From the NCBI RefSeq assembly GCF_000143765.1, contig NZ_GL379773.1, forward strand, positions 310,001 through 374,000: a stretch of DNA of 64,000 nucleotides, given 5' to 3'. Shown one piece after another: positions 9,267 through 17,418 of the stretch (within the stretch, counting starts at the first letter, position 1; each line of letters begins with the position of its first letter). The stretch is from Sphingobacterium spiritivorum ATCC 33861 (lineage in GTDB: Bacteria > Bacteroidota > Bacteroidia > Sphingobacteriales > Sphingobacteriaceae). Under the pieces are notes generated by a model. That model was not told where the DNA came from, did no database searches, and saw nothing but the letters and a program-made list of their open reading frames with translations. The position numbers were made by a program, and so were the translations under genes.

Positions 9267-10494
9267 CTAACTCTCCTGCGATTACGTTTAAACTACTCAT
9301 ATTAATAATAGCGTCCGAAATTAACATACCGCTACTCATAGGAGCAAACATCTGATAATTTACAAACGACGGTCTTCTGAAATGTAAACGATATGGTGTA
9401 CGGCCTCCGTCATGAATCAGATAAAATCCTAATTCACCGTTCGCACCTTCTACAGCGTGATAAACTTCTGCTTTCGGAGTCTCCCATTCACCCATCACTA
9501 TTTTAAAGTGATAGATCAAAGCTTCCATATTCGTATATACCTGTTCTTTTGGAGGAAGATAGAATTCCGGAACATCGGCATGGAACACATCAGCAGGTTC
9601 TCTTGCTATTTTCTCCAGAGCCTGTTCGATGATACGCATAGATTGCCGCATTTCAGCATTACGCACCATAAAACGGTCGTACACATCCCCCGTAGTTCCT
9701 ACAGGCACTTCAAAATCAAACTCTTCATAAGAGCAATATGGCTCCTGGGCACGCACATCATAATCGATACCTGTAGCCCGAAGAATCGGACCCGACCAAC
9801 TATAACTCAAAGCCTGCTCTGGTGTGACAGCCGCCACTCCGGAAGTACGCTCTATAAATATTCTGTTGCGAACAAACATTTCCTCAAACTCTGTCAGAAC
9901 CGGAGGAAAGCGTTCTAAAAATTCTCTTATCTTTAAAAAGGCGACATCATTAAAATCTCTTTCAAAACCGCCGATACGCCCGATATTGGTCGTCAGTCTC
10001 GCCCCGCAAATCTCTTCGAAGATCTCATATATAAACTCACGCTCCTGCATCACATACAAAAAGCCGGAAAAAGCTCCTGTATCAACACCAAGGATACCGT
10101 TACATATAATATGATCTGCAATCCGCGCCAGTTCCATGACGATGACACGCATATACTGCACACGTTTGGGAATCTCTATATTCAGCAGTTTTTCAACTGT
10201 CATGTGCCATCCCATATTATTAATAGGAGATGAACAATAATTCAACCGGTCAGTGAGAGGTGTAATTTGGTAGAATGGACGATGCTCTGCAATTTTTTCA
10301 AAAGCTCTGTGTATATAACCGATAGTAGAGACACCACTAACGATGCGTTCACCATCTATCTGCACTACATTCTGGAACACACCGTGTGTCGCCGGGTGAG
10401 TAGGGCCTATATTCAGGGTTATCAGTTCATCTTGCGGATCGTTATCGGAATAAACGGGGCTATTGGGGGTTATCTTGGTTATAAAATCGCTCAT
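9259..10494 (-). CDS. nuoD: NADH-quinone oxidoreductase subunit D (49-kDa type)
   Basis: NuoD is the hydrogenase-like 49-kDa subunit that builds the quinone-binding site of complex I with NuoB and NuoH. The 411-residue product shows the conserved NIGPTHPATHGV loop near residues 29-40, whose histidine contacts the quinone headgroup in known structures. It also has the segments EKIAEHRPFYQITPLTDRLNY (split here for context only), NIGRIGGFERD and the C-terminal PSFVNYQMFAPMSSGMLISD. It is a separate gene, 13 bp from nuoC, not a nuoCD fusion. Confidence 0.97.
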   Translation of the reverse strand: MSDFITKITPNSPVYSDNDPQDELITLNIGPTHPATHGVFQNVVQIDGERIVSGVSTIGYIHRAFEKIAEHRPFYQITPLTDRLNYCSSPINNMGWHMTVEKLLNIEIPKRVQYMRVIVMELARIADHIICNGILGVDTGAFSGFLYVMQEREFIYEIFEEICGARLTTNIGRIGGFERDFNDVAFLKIREFLERFPPVLTEFEEMFVRNRIFIERTSGVAAVTPEQALSYSWSGPILRATGIDYDVRAQEPYCSYEEFDFEVPVGTTGDVYDRFMVRNAEMRQSMRIIEQALEKIAREPADVFHADVPEFYLPPKEQVYTNMEALIYHFKIVMGEWETPKAEVYHAVEGANGELGFYLIHDGGRTPYRLHFRRPSFVNYQMFAPMSSGMLISDAIINMSSLNVIAGELDA

Positions 10495-10507
10495 CTCAAA
10501 TATTTAG

Positions 10508-11011
10508 TTATCGGCCAAAATAAAAATCCTTCTTATCTACTCTGTTCGGATCTTCCAGTGGATACTCTTTTCGCATCGGAAAGACCGTCATTTCATCCAC
10601 ATTCAAAATTCTTCTGAGATCAGGATGTCCTTCAAACTGGATTCCGAAGAAATCATATGTCTCACGCTCCATCCAGTTAGCTCCGTTCCAGAGTACAGTT
10701 GCGGACGGAATAGCAGGGTGCTGTCCGTCAATAAAGACTTTGATACGGATACGTACATTATGAACCAGACTATGCACATGGTAAACTACGGCAAAAGCTT
10801 CTTCCTGATTAGGATAATGTACCGCCGTAATATCCGTCAGATAAATAAACTGCAGGATAGTATCATCTTTTATAAAAGCCAGCACATCTATGATATCTGC
10901 TTTTGAGGTCTCAATGGTCAAAAGACCGTAAGACTCGGACGCATTTTTGACTTTAGCTCCGAAATGCTCTTGCAGACGCTCCCACAGTTGTATATTAGTA
11001 AGTTTATCCAT
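10508..11011 (-). CDS. nuoC: NADH-quinone oxidoreductase subunit C (30-kDa type)
   Basis: NuoC is a cofactor-free structural subunit of the peripheral arm that supports NuoD and NuoI. The 167-residue product contains the family signature ERETYDFFGIQFEGHPDLRRIL near residues 113-134 (shown in pieces: ERETYDFFGI, GHPDLRRIL) and ends with FPMRKEYPLEDPNR. It overlaps the 3' end of nuoB by 8 bp and ends 13 bp before nuoD. The length fits stand-alone NuoC proteins. Confidence 0.96.
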   Translation of the reverse strand: MDKLTNIQLWERLQEHFGAKVKNASESYGLLTIETSKADIIDVLAFIKDDTILQFIYLTDITAVHYPNQEEAFAVVYHVHSLVHNVRIRIKVFIDGQHPAIPSATVLWNGANWMERETYDFFGIQFEGHPDLRRILNVDEMTVFPMRKEYPLEDPNRVDKKDFYFGR

Positions 11012-11558
11012 TATCAGTTGCTATTCCGTACTTTTCTAACAATGCTTTATATTCAGGTGTATTTCTTCTGTTGAGAGATTCATTCTTCACAATCTCCTGA
11101 AGGCGTAGTACGCCATCTAAAATAGCTTCGGGTCTTGGAGGACAGCCGGGAACATACACATCTACCGGGATGATCTCATCGATTCCCTGCAATACGGAAT
11201 ATGTATCGAAGATTCCGCCACTGGAAGCACATGCTCCGACAGCGATCACCCAACGCGGCTCAGCCATTTGTACATATACCTGCTTAAGCACAGGAGCCAT
11301 CTTTTTAGCAATGGTCCCCATTACTAATAACATATCGGCCTGTCTGGGTGAAAAACTCGGTCTTTCTGCCCCGAAACGTGCCAGATCATAAGTAGATCCC
11401 ATAGTCGCCATAAACTCAATACCACAGCAAGAAGTAGCAAAAGGTAATGGCCATAACGAATTAGCACGTGCCAAACCGATGGCTTTATCTAAAGTTGTCG
11501 CAAAGAATCCTGACCCTTCTACTCCCGGAGGAGCTTCAGCCAACTTGACATTACTCAT
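11004..11558 (-). CDS. nuoB: NADH-quinone oxidoreductase subunit B (cluster N2)
   Basis: NuoB carries cluster N2, the last iron-sulfur cluster before quinone in complex I. The 184-residue product has the four ligands Cys44, Cys45 (ATSCCGIEF), Cys110 (GACASSGG) and Cys139 (VPGCPPRPE). The hydrophobic tail contact SLWPLPFATS and the RFGAERPS segment are also family-typical. It overlaps nuoC by 8 bp. The gap to nuoA is 107 bp, the longest inside the operon, AT-rich and without an obvious promoter or terminator. Confidence 0.97.
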   Translation of the reverse strand: MSNVKLAEAPPGVEGSGFFATTLDKAIGLARANSLWPLPFATSCCGIEFMATMGSTYDLARFGAERPSFSPRQADMLLVMGTIAKKMAPVLKQVYVQMAEPRWVIAVGACASSGGIFDTYSVLQGIDEIIPVDVYVPGCPPRPEAILDGVLRLQEIVKNESLNRRNTPEYKALLEKYGIATDNG

Positions 11559-11665
11559 AATAGTAGTTCTTATTGTTTATATTGACTCGCTTATAAAAAT
11601 GATTACTTCCTAAAGGTACTGTAAAATATAATTTATTGTAAATCAAAAAATTATTTAGAATTATT

Positions 11666-12046
11666 CTAATCCCAGTCCAATGCCTTCTTTTTAATAATGT
11701 AAATAAAGCCTAAAAGTAATAGTCCCATAAAGACAAACATCTCTATCAAACCTTGCATACCAAACGATCTGAAATTAACCGCCCATGGGTACATAAAGAT
11801 CACTTCTATATCAAAAATGACAAATAGAATAGCCACCAGAAAGTATTTAATGGAAAAAGGCTGACGGGCATTTCCCTTTACTTCGACTCCGGATTCGAAG
11901 GAAGAAAGTTTATTCTCGGTCCTGACTTTGGGACCTATCATATGGGTAATGATGATCGTTCCTACACCAAAACTCACTGCCACAAGCAGTTGTATCAATA
12001 TAGGTAAATAGTCGACGGGTGCACTGGCTAGGTTTACTGTTTCCAT
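11666..12046 (-). CDS. nuoA: NADH-quinone oxidoreductase subunit A
   Basis: NuoA is a three-helix membrane subunit whose loop helps shape the quinone entrance of complex I. The 126-residue product has the loop equivalent SSFESGVEVKGNARQPFSIKYFL and the acidic helix VIFDIEVIFMYPWAV, both characteristic. It is the first gene of the nuo operon. A terminator for the preceding TPR gene lies 65-96 bp upstream of its start, so the nuo operon probably has its own promoter in the short gap between them. Confidence 0.96.
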   Translation of the reverse strand: METVNLASAPVDYLPILIQLLVAVSFGVGTIIITHMIGPKVRTENKLSSFESGVEVKGNARQPFSIKYFLVAILFVIFDIEVIFMYPWAVNFRSFGMQGLIEMFVFMGLLLLGFIYIIKKKALDWD

Positions 12047-12100
12047 GTGTACATTTTTTGGTTATTTATGTTTTAAAATTAGCATTTTATAAGCTAAAAT

Positions 12101-12108
12101 CCAAGATA
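12101..12108 (-). promoter_or_regulatory. Weak candidate -7 element for the nuo operon
   Basis: On the minus strand these bases read TATCTTGG, a 7-of-8 match to the Bacteroidota -7 consensus TAnnTTTG. It sits between the upstream terminator and the nuoA start, which would give a leader of about 50 nt. No matching -33 TTTG lies at the right distance, so this is only a candidate. Confidence 0.3.
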
Positions 12109-12110
12109 AT

Positions 12111-12142
12111 AAAAAAGGTGGCCGAAAAATCGACCACCTTTT
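12111..12142 (-). terminator. Rho-independent terminator of the TPR gene
   Basis: A 9-bp stem (AAAAGGTGG at 12113-12121 paired with CCACCTTTT at 12134-12142) with a short inner CGA/TCG extension. Read on the minus strand it ends in a run of six T. It lies 22 bp downstream of the TPR gene stop and separates the Ton cluster from the nuo operon. Confidence 0.85.
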
Positions 12143-12163
12143 ATGTATTGTTCAGAAGCTGAA

Positions 12164-13882
12164 TTACAGCGCTTCCATATACGATTTAGCAAACTCATCC
12201 GTAGGATTAATAGCTAAAGTAGCCTGGAAGAATTCTTTTGCTTTAGGATTGTTACCTTTTGCGTAATTGAATACTCCTAAGTAGTTGTTTGCATCAACCA
12301 AATAATCATTGTTTTTAGGATCTGCCGGTTTTGATTTGATCACTTCAATCAATTTTGTGAATGAAGGAACAAACAATCCTTGCATTTTCTCTGGTTCTTC
12401 CAGATTATCCAGACCTAACTGAGCAAAGCCTCTGTAGTATAAAGCAGGAATTAGGTATTTATCAACAACTTCTTGTTTGGTAGCTCCAATAACGATACCG
12501 AAAGCCTTATCTGCTTTATCAAAGAATGGCTTACCATCTTGCTCAGCAGATACTTTTTTCTGACCTAAGTTGTAGTTGATCTCTCCGATGTAGTAGTTAG
12601 CATCATAGTAGTATTCTGACTCAGGCATAGAACCCGGGATTTCGAAAATCTTAGCAGCTGCTACCATGTCGCGATCCTGATACCTTGCAAATGCAGTTTC
12701 AGCAATTTCAGGCAATAATTCTTCTTTATCTAATTCAACTGCTTTTTTCAGGAATTCCAATCCTTTATCTGCAGCAGCAGATGAAGCTCCGGTTGTATCT
12801 GCAGAAGCAACTCCGATATTAGCCAAACCAGCGAACAAGTAGTCACGGGAGATTACACGTTCAGGTTTCATTTTAGTAAACAATGAATTAAGGTACTCTG
12901 CTGATTTAGCGTAGTTTTTATCCTGATTGTAAGCGATATAACCTAAGTAACGGTAAATTTTAGGATCGATATCCGGATTTTTAGCCAATTCTTCAGAAAC
13001 AGCTTTCAATTCTGCATACTCACGAGCGTATACAAGGAAATCTGCATATCTGATTTTTGCCTCTAAAGACTTATCACCAGTTAGTTCGATATATTTTTTA
13101 TATGCATCAACACCTTGTTTATTGATCTCTTTGTATTTTGCCTCATCATCAATTTTCAGGGAAGAAAGGTGATAAGTCTCTGCCAATTCACGGTAAGTAG
13201 GGGCATAGTTAGGGAATTCCTGACTTAATGCAGTCAAAGATTCAATAGCTACATCATATGCCTGTGCTCTACGTGTAATCACAGCCTGACCGATTTTCGC
13301 ACGGATCAATGCCTCATCAAGAGAAATCGCATCACGATACTGAACATAAGCCAAACTGGATTCGTTCATTCCTGCATAAGCATCACCCAGCGCCAAAGGT
13401 ACCAATGCATCTTTTGCATTTTTAGCTTTTGCCTGAGTCAGATACTCCAATGCTTTTGCGAAATCCGGCTTAGGGGCATCGATCAAAGCACGACCTGAAA
13501 AATATAATGGTAAGTAATCTTTCTTACCTAAGTTTGAAGTTGCTGTTGTAAACTTCTGTTCAGCAGCAGAGTTATTGTTGTTTTTTAAATCAACAATACC
13601 CAGACCAACATTGTTTAACTGCGACTTAGGGTCGTTAGTCAAACCATTGTTAAAGATAATAGCAGCTGAATCCACTTTATCATTTACCAGGTAAATCTGA
13701 CCTAAGTAAAAGTAATTGTCTCCATCCTTTGGTTTTTTCTGAACCAAGTTCTCCAAAATACCTTTCGCCTTATCATATTGCTCGGCCTCCATTGCAGCTT
13801 GAGCATCCTTCAAGCTCTGCGCACTCGCTGTTCCTACAGCTCCTGCAAATAATAGACTTAAAAATAATTTGCTTTTTGTCAT
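12164..13882 (-). CDS. Periplasmic tetratricopeptide-repeat protein of the Ton cluster
   Basis: The 572-residue protein starts with a Sec signal peptide (cleavage likely after Ala21, AQS). The rest is made of helical hairpins of TPR type, for example AAMEAEQYDKAKGILENLV, NYFYLGQIYLVNDKVDSAA and NYLGVFNYAKGNNPKAKEFF. TPR proteins are scaffolds for protein contacts, so this one probably assists the Ton machinery or the neighbouring lipoprotein in the periplasm; that role is inference from context. It is the last gene of the exbB-exbD-exbD-tonB cluster, 39 bp after the PstS-like gene, and is followed by a strong terminator. Confidence 0.85.
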   Translation of the reverse strand: MTKSKLFLSLLFAGAVGTASAQSLKDAQAAMEAEQYDKAKGILENLVQKKPKDGDNYFYLGQIYLVNDKVDSAAIIFNNGLTNDPKSQLNNVGLGIVDLKNNNNSAAEQKFTTATSNLGKKDYLPLYFSGRALIDAPKPDFAKALEYLTQAKAKNAKDALVPLALGDAYAGMNESSLAYVQYRDAISLDEALIRAKIGQAVITRRAQAYDVAIESLTALSQEFPNYAPTYRELAETYHLSSLKIDDEAKYKEINKQGVDAYKKYIELTGDKSLEAKIRYADFLVYAREYAELKAVSEELAKNPDIDPKIYRYLGYIAYNQDKNYAKSAEYLNSLFTKMKPERVISRDYLFAGLANIGVASADTTGASSAAADKGLEFLKKAVELDKEELLPEIAETAFARYQDRDMVAAAKIFEIPGSMPESEYYYDANYYIGEINYNLGQKKVSAEQDGKPFFDKADKAFGIVIGATKQEVVDKYLIPALYYRGFAQLGLDNLEEPEKMQGLFVPSFTKLIEVIKSKPADPKNNDYLVDANNYLGVFNYAKGNNPKAKEFFQATLAINPTDEFAKSYMEAL

Positions 13883-13921
13883 AATCTATTTGTGTTCTAT
13901 TTATATTTTCTAAATAACGAA

Positions 13922-14872
13922 TTATTCTACTTTATCCCTAATAATTATTTCTCTGCCCGGCATTGTTGCAGGCACCAAATCGGCTTTTAACATAATTCGC
14001 TGACCTCTGTCTCCTGTCAGGAAAGCAGAAAAGCCTACCCCAAGTCCCATATCCGGTTGATAGTTTAAAATATACACCGGACGACTTAATACATACAAAC
14101 CCTCTGCCAAAGTTGACTGATTTGGTAGATAAAATTTATTATCCCCTTCTTTTGTTAACGAATTTTGCACGCTTAAGGTACGAATTTTATCTTTATTCTG
14201 AAAAGAACGTTTTGCATTTAGCCATTGATCATAGCTAATAATCCCTATTCCATCTGTATGTTCGGCCACATAAGAAAGGACTTCTTCTCCATTTTCCATG
14301 GCTTTCAATCCTTTTCCCGAAATTTTTTCAATTTTGCCAATATCCTTTAATTGACGTAGTGTGCTCGAATTGACATTATCCAGTATTAACGAATAATTCT
14401 GTCCGATATTTTCACCCTTTAATATTTTTACCACATTTTCAACGGTAATACTTGTATCTGCACGGCCCGTATTACTAATAAAAACGACCGCATCAGTAGC
14501 TATCTGAAAGACTTTGGGAGAAATAGATTTCTTTTTAAAATACTCTTCCTCACTTGCCGACAGCTTTCTTGTCATGATTGCAGTCTTAGCCCGATCCTGC
14601 AACAACAGATTAATTCCTTTCACTTCCGGAGCTGAAACTAATTCAATTTTAGAGTCCTTATAAGAATTCTGAAAAACATCTACCTGCTCTTCTATAATAG
14701 GCAAAAGAGTTTCATCTACTATTACAGATAGTCTTCCATTTAAAATATCGCCATGCTTTGCCTTTTCCTCATCGGATCCATCTTTAGAACTACGACTGCT
14801 GCAAGATGTAAACACAGCCAGGCTTGTGGCAACTGCCAACATAAAAATCCGAAAGCTTACCTTTTTGTTCAT
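13922..14872 (-). CDS. PstS-like periplasmic binding lipoprotein of the Ton cluster
   Basis: The 316-residue protein has a lipoprotein signal peptide with Cys24 in the lipobox VFTSC. The mature part resembles the phosphate-binding (PstS/PBP-like) family: GRLSVIVDETLLPIIEEQVDVF near residues 46-67, a TITVENVVKIL-type hinge segment (TSITVENVVKILKGENIG), and SYDQWLNAKR. No pstA, pstB, pstC or phoU lies beside it, so the usual role in a phosphate ABC importer is not supported here. It lies between a small membrane protein (44 bp away) and the TPR gene (39 bp). A role as ligand-binding or cell-envelope partner of the ExbBD-TonB complex is an inference. Confidence 0.8.
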   Translation of the reverse strand: MNKKVSFRIFMLAVATSLAVFTSCSSRSSKDGSDEEKAKHGDILNGRLSVIVDETLLPIIEEQVDVFQNSYKDSKIELVSAPEVKGINLLLQDRAKTAIMTRKLSASEEEYFKKKSISPKVFQIATDAVVFISNTGRADTSITVENVVKILKGENIGQNYSLILDNVNSSTLRQLKDIGKIEKISGKGLKAMENGEEVLSYVAEHTDGIGIISYDQWLNAKRSFQNKDKIRTLSVQNSLTKEGDNKFYLPNQSTLAEGLYVLSRPVYILNYQPDMGLGVGFSAFLTGDRGQRIMLKADLVPATMPGREIIIRDKVE

Positions 14873-14916
14873 ACAGCTATAGATTAGATAAATACTAAAA
14901 AGATTAATGATATGTT

Positions 14917-15162
14917 TTAATCCCTGAAATTATTTTGCCAAAGTCTCGCAAATCTCATGAAAGAGTAGACAATAAGCAAAATCCCGAAAAAAGTACGATA
15001 GGTAGGATTAATTTCTAACGGAAAGTTATTCCAGAAGATGATAAGAAGCCCCAGTACAAAGTAAAGGCCAAACATAAATAGTCCTAAAATGGACAGAAAT
15101 CGCTTTAAAGGCGATTTCTGTCTGTAACTATTCGTACTATTGTTAAATTTGTTACTTGTCAC
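14917..15162 (-). CDS. Small two-helix membrane protein of the Ton cluster
   Basis: An 81-residue protein with a polar, Asn/Ser-rich start (about residues 1-20) followed by two membrane helices, roughly residues 23-48 and 53-72, and a short basic and aromatic tail. I do not recognise a family. It starts only 3 bp after the tonB stop and precedes the PstS-like gene by 44 bp, so it belongs to the same transcript. Function is unknown; its position suggests an accessory part of the Ton complex. Confidence 0.75.
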   Translation of the reverse strand: MTSNKFNNSTNSYRQKSPLKRFLSILGLFMFGLYFVLGLLIIFWNNFPLEINPTYRTFFGILLIVYSFMRFARLWQNNFRD

Positions 15163-15165
15163 AAA

Positions 15166-16044
15166 TTACTGATTAATAGTGTTTAATCGAATTGGCAATG
15201 TATATGCTACACGTACCGGACGTCCGTTTTGTATACCTGGAGACCATTTTTTAGCCTTTTTCAGTAACGTTACGGCAGCCTGACCTGTACCATATTGTAA
15301 GTCACGTTGTACTTTGATGTCAGTAAGACTACCATCTTTCTCTACAACGAATGACACCTGAACCACACCATTTACGCCTTGCTCCAATGCAGCAGAAGGG
15401 TATTGGTAGTTATCACCGATCCATTTCATGAAAGTTTTCATACCGCCCGGTGGCTCTGGATTCACCTCTACCGCAGTAAAGATTTCATTTGAACCGGTAC
15501 CATCAGGAGAACCTTTTTCTGTACCCGTTACAGCACCATCGACTTTTTTAGGACCAAACTCTCCTGTCGGAACACCAGATGCACCTTTAGTACCTTTAAG
15601 TGTAATACGAGCCGGAGTTTTCTTGTCGTCTTTAAAGTCTTCCTGAGCAGCCACTTCTTCTTTCACTTGATTTTTAGGAACTACTTTAGGCTCCGGAAAA
15701 CGGATAAGGTCTTCAGCAGGTGGTTCCTGAGCGATACGCTGTGGTTGTTCTTCCGCCGGAAGAGGCTCTTCTTCCTCTTTAGGCGGCTCCGGGATCTCCA
15801 AATCTTCCAGAGTCACTTCTGTGATTACTGGAGGTGGTTCTACCGGCTTATCTGGAATCAACTTGATGTTGAAAATCTTTGGAATACTCAAAAGGATAAC
15901 CAACCCTATAACAGCTGCTAAACCAACGTTAGTCGCTCTTGGTGCCAGTTTACGAAGCTGGTAAGCTCCATATTCCTTATTTCTATTCGCAAAAACAACG
16001 TCTAGCCATTCCTTTTTGAATAAATCTAATTTTGAACCAAACAT
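15166..16044 (-). CDS. tonB: TonB family energy transducer
   Basis: TonB spans the periplasm and passes the energy harvested by ExbB/ExbD to outer-membrane receptors. The 292-residue protein has a cytoplasmic start, one membrane helix near residues 36-56, a Pro/Glu-rich spacer at about 62-110 (for example IPEPPKEEEEPLPAEEQPQ), and a C-terminal TonB domain from about residue 205 with GVVQVSFVVEKDGSLTDIKV and the terminal VRVAYTLPIRL. It lies 36 bp after the second exbD. Four such genes in a row make a complete Ton motor. Confidence 0.95.
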   Translation of the reverse strand: MFGSKLDLFKKEWLDVVFANRNKEYGAYQLRKLAPRATNVGLAAVIGLVILLSIPKIFNIKLIPDKPVEPPPVITEVTLEDLEIPEPPKEEEEPLPAEEQPQRIAQEPPAEDLIRFPEPKVVPKNQVKEEVAAQEDFKDDKKTPARITLKGTKGASGVPTGEFGPKKVDGAVTGTEKGSPDGTGSNEIFTAVEVNPEPPGGMKTFMKWIGDNYQYPSAALEQGVNGVVQVSFVVEKDGSLTDIKVQRDLQYGTGQAAVTLLKKAKKWSPGIQNGRPVRVAYTLPIRLNTINQ

Positions 16045-16080
16045 AATTTCTTATTTTTTTGCGTTTAAAATTTTATAAAA

Positions 16081-16632
16081 CTAGTCGTTATACAAATTCT
16101 CACGCTTTAACACATCTATTTCTTCAGGAGTGATTTTTGAAATCATATAGCGTTTGATATCTACAATTTTCATCTCGTCTAATACATCGACAAGATTACG
16201 TTGAACAGATTTCTCACTAGGTCTGATTACTACGATCAAATCCTTTCCTCCAGCAGCAGCCGGAACTCTTGCTTTCATTTCAGTAATGACTTTACGAAGA
16301 CCGTCCTTACCATAATCTATGGCTGTAGGAGGCGTAATCGGACTTTTTAATTGTCCGTAGTACCATAAAATCTTATTGTCAGAACCTAATAATAATGTGA
16401 TAGAGCGGTTATCTGCAATCTCCAGATTGTCAGTAGCGTCCATTTTATTCTTATCAGGCATTGCAACGTCCATCGCTTGAGGCTTGTTTAAAGACGTAGT
16501 TAACATGAAGAAAGTAATCAATAAGAACGCAAGATCAACCATGGCTGTCAAATCGACTTTACCACCATTTTTCTTACTTCTTACTTTGCCACCTTTCCCC
16601 TGTTTACCGGAGTCTTGATTTAATTCTGCCAT
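16081..16632 (-). CDS. exbD: ExbD/TolR family protein, second copy
   Basis: ExbD works with ExbB to couple proton flow to TonB. The 183-residue protein has a Gly/Lys-rich cytoplasmic start, then VDLTAMVDLAFLLITFFMLT, the single membrane helix with the proton-carrying Asp33. The periplasmic part (residues 55-183) is longer than in classic ExbD. It starts 31 bp after the first exbD and ends 36 bp before tonB. Two adjacent, clearly different exbD genes are common in Bacteroidota Ton clusters. Confidence 0.92.
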   Translation of the reverse strand: MAELNQDSGKQGKGGKVRSKKNGGKVDLTAMVDLAFLLITFFMLTTSLNKPQAMDVAMPDKNKMDATDNLEIADNRSITLLLGSDNKILWYYGQLKSPITPPTAIDYGKDGLRKVITEMKARVPAAAGGKDLIVVIRPSEKSVQRNLVDVLDEMKIVDIKRYMISKITPEEIDVLKRENLYND

Positions 16633-16663
16633 TTTCTTCTATTTAATTAAAATGAGACGTTAA

Positions 16664-17320
16664 TTATTCGTTACCTTTTAGACCTGTTACAAAACTGAAT
16701 TTGTTCTGCTTTTGGTTACGAAGAGTCTCAATTACTAAATTAATTGATGGATACTTCTCGTTAGCATCTGCTTTGATTGCAATTTTCATCGGTCCCGGAT
16801 CAACAAAATCCTTCTCGCTTTCTTTTTCTTTTGTAATCTCAGCTGTTGCTAATCTTGCTGACTGAACCCAATGATACAATTCGTTTGTAGTATTCTCTGT
16901 ACTATCAACAGGAATACCTGTCTGCACTCCCGGCTGCACACGTTGACTCACGTCAAGTGTCAAAAGCTGGCGCAGATTTTTAATCGGAACACCAAAATCT
17001 TCAGCTAATTCGAATTTTTGGTAATCCTCTTGAGAGAATTGAATATTGTACTTCGCCGACATTCTTTCTAACATTCTTTTACGAACTTCACGTTCTTTCA
17101 CTCCGAAGAACACTTTTCCTTCTCCCCCGATTGTGATAATACCAAGATTAGTATCCGGCAATTTATCTTTCGTGGTAGAAGCGGGTGTATCTACAGGGAA
17201 TGCTTCCGGTTGACGTGCTGTAGATGTCAATACGAAGAATGTAAGAAGCAAGAAGGATACGTCACACATGGCTGTCATGTCGATGGACGTACTCGTTCTT
17301 TTTACTTTAGCTTTTCCCAT
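16664..17320 (-). CDS. exbD: ExbD/TolR family protein, first copy
   Basis: This is the first of two tandem exbD genes. The 218-residue protein has the membrane helix IDMTAMCDVSFLLLTFFVLT with the conserved Asp20, and an unusually long periplasmic part (about 175 residues) compared with roughly 140 residues for the whole of typical proteobacterial ExbD. It ends with YPSINLVIETLRNQKQNKFS, like other ExbD C-termini. The gap to exbB is 98 bp and contains a strong AT-rich hairpin; the gap to the second exbD is 31 bp. Confidence 0.92.
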   Translation of the reverse strand: MGKAKVKRTSTSIDMTAMCDVSFLLLTFFVLTSTARQPEAFPVDTPASTTKDKLPDTNLGIITIGGEGKVFFGVKEREVRKRMLERMSAKYNIQFSQEDYQKFELAEDFGVPIKNLRQLLTLDVSQRVQPGVQTGIPVDSTENTTNELYHWVQSARLATAEITKEKESEKDFVDPGPMKIAIKADANEKYPSINLVIETLRNQKQNKFSFVTGLKGNE

Positions 17321-17377
17321 TTTTCTTTACTTCTAAAATTAATTACTCAATATACTTTGACTATATGATGCTTTTAG

Positions 17378-17406
17378 TTTTATGATTCCATAAAAGAATC
17401 ATAAAA
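17378..17406 (-). other. Intercistronic hairpin between exbB and exbD
   Basis: Perfect 11-bp inverted repeat (TTTTATGATTC at 17378-17388 and GAATCATAAAA at 17396-17406) around a 7-base loop. It lies 13 bp past the exbB stop on the transcript. On the minus strand there is no T-run after the stem, so it is not a classic terminator; it may stabilise or process the exbB part of the mRNA. Confidence 0.5.
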
Positions 17407-17418
17407 AACATCAGATTC

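Noticed and set aside
11559..11665. 107-bp gap between nuoB and nuoA as a possible internal promoter or small gene
   Set aside because: No TAnnTTTG element with acceptable placement, no hairpin with T-run and no open frame of useful length. It is probably just a longer intercistronic spacer.
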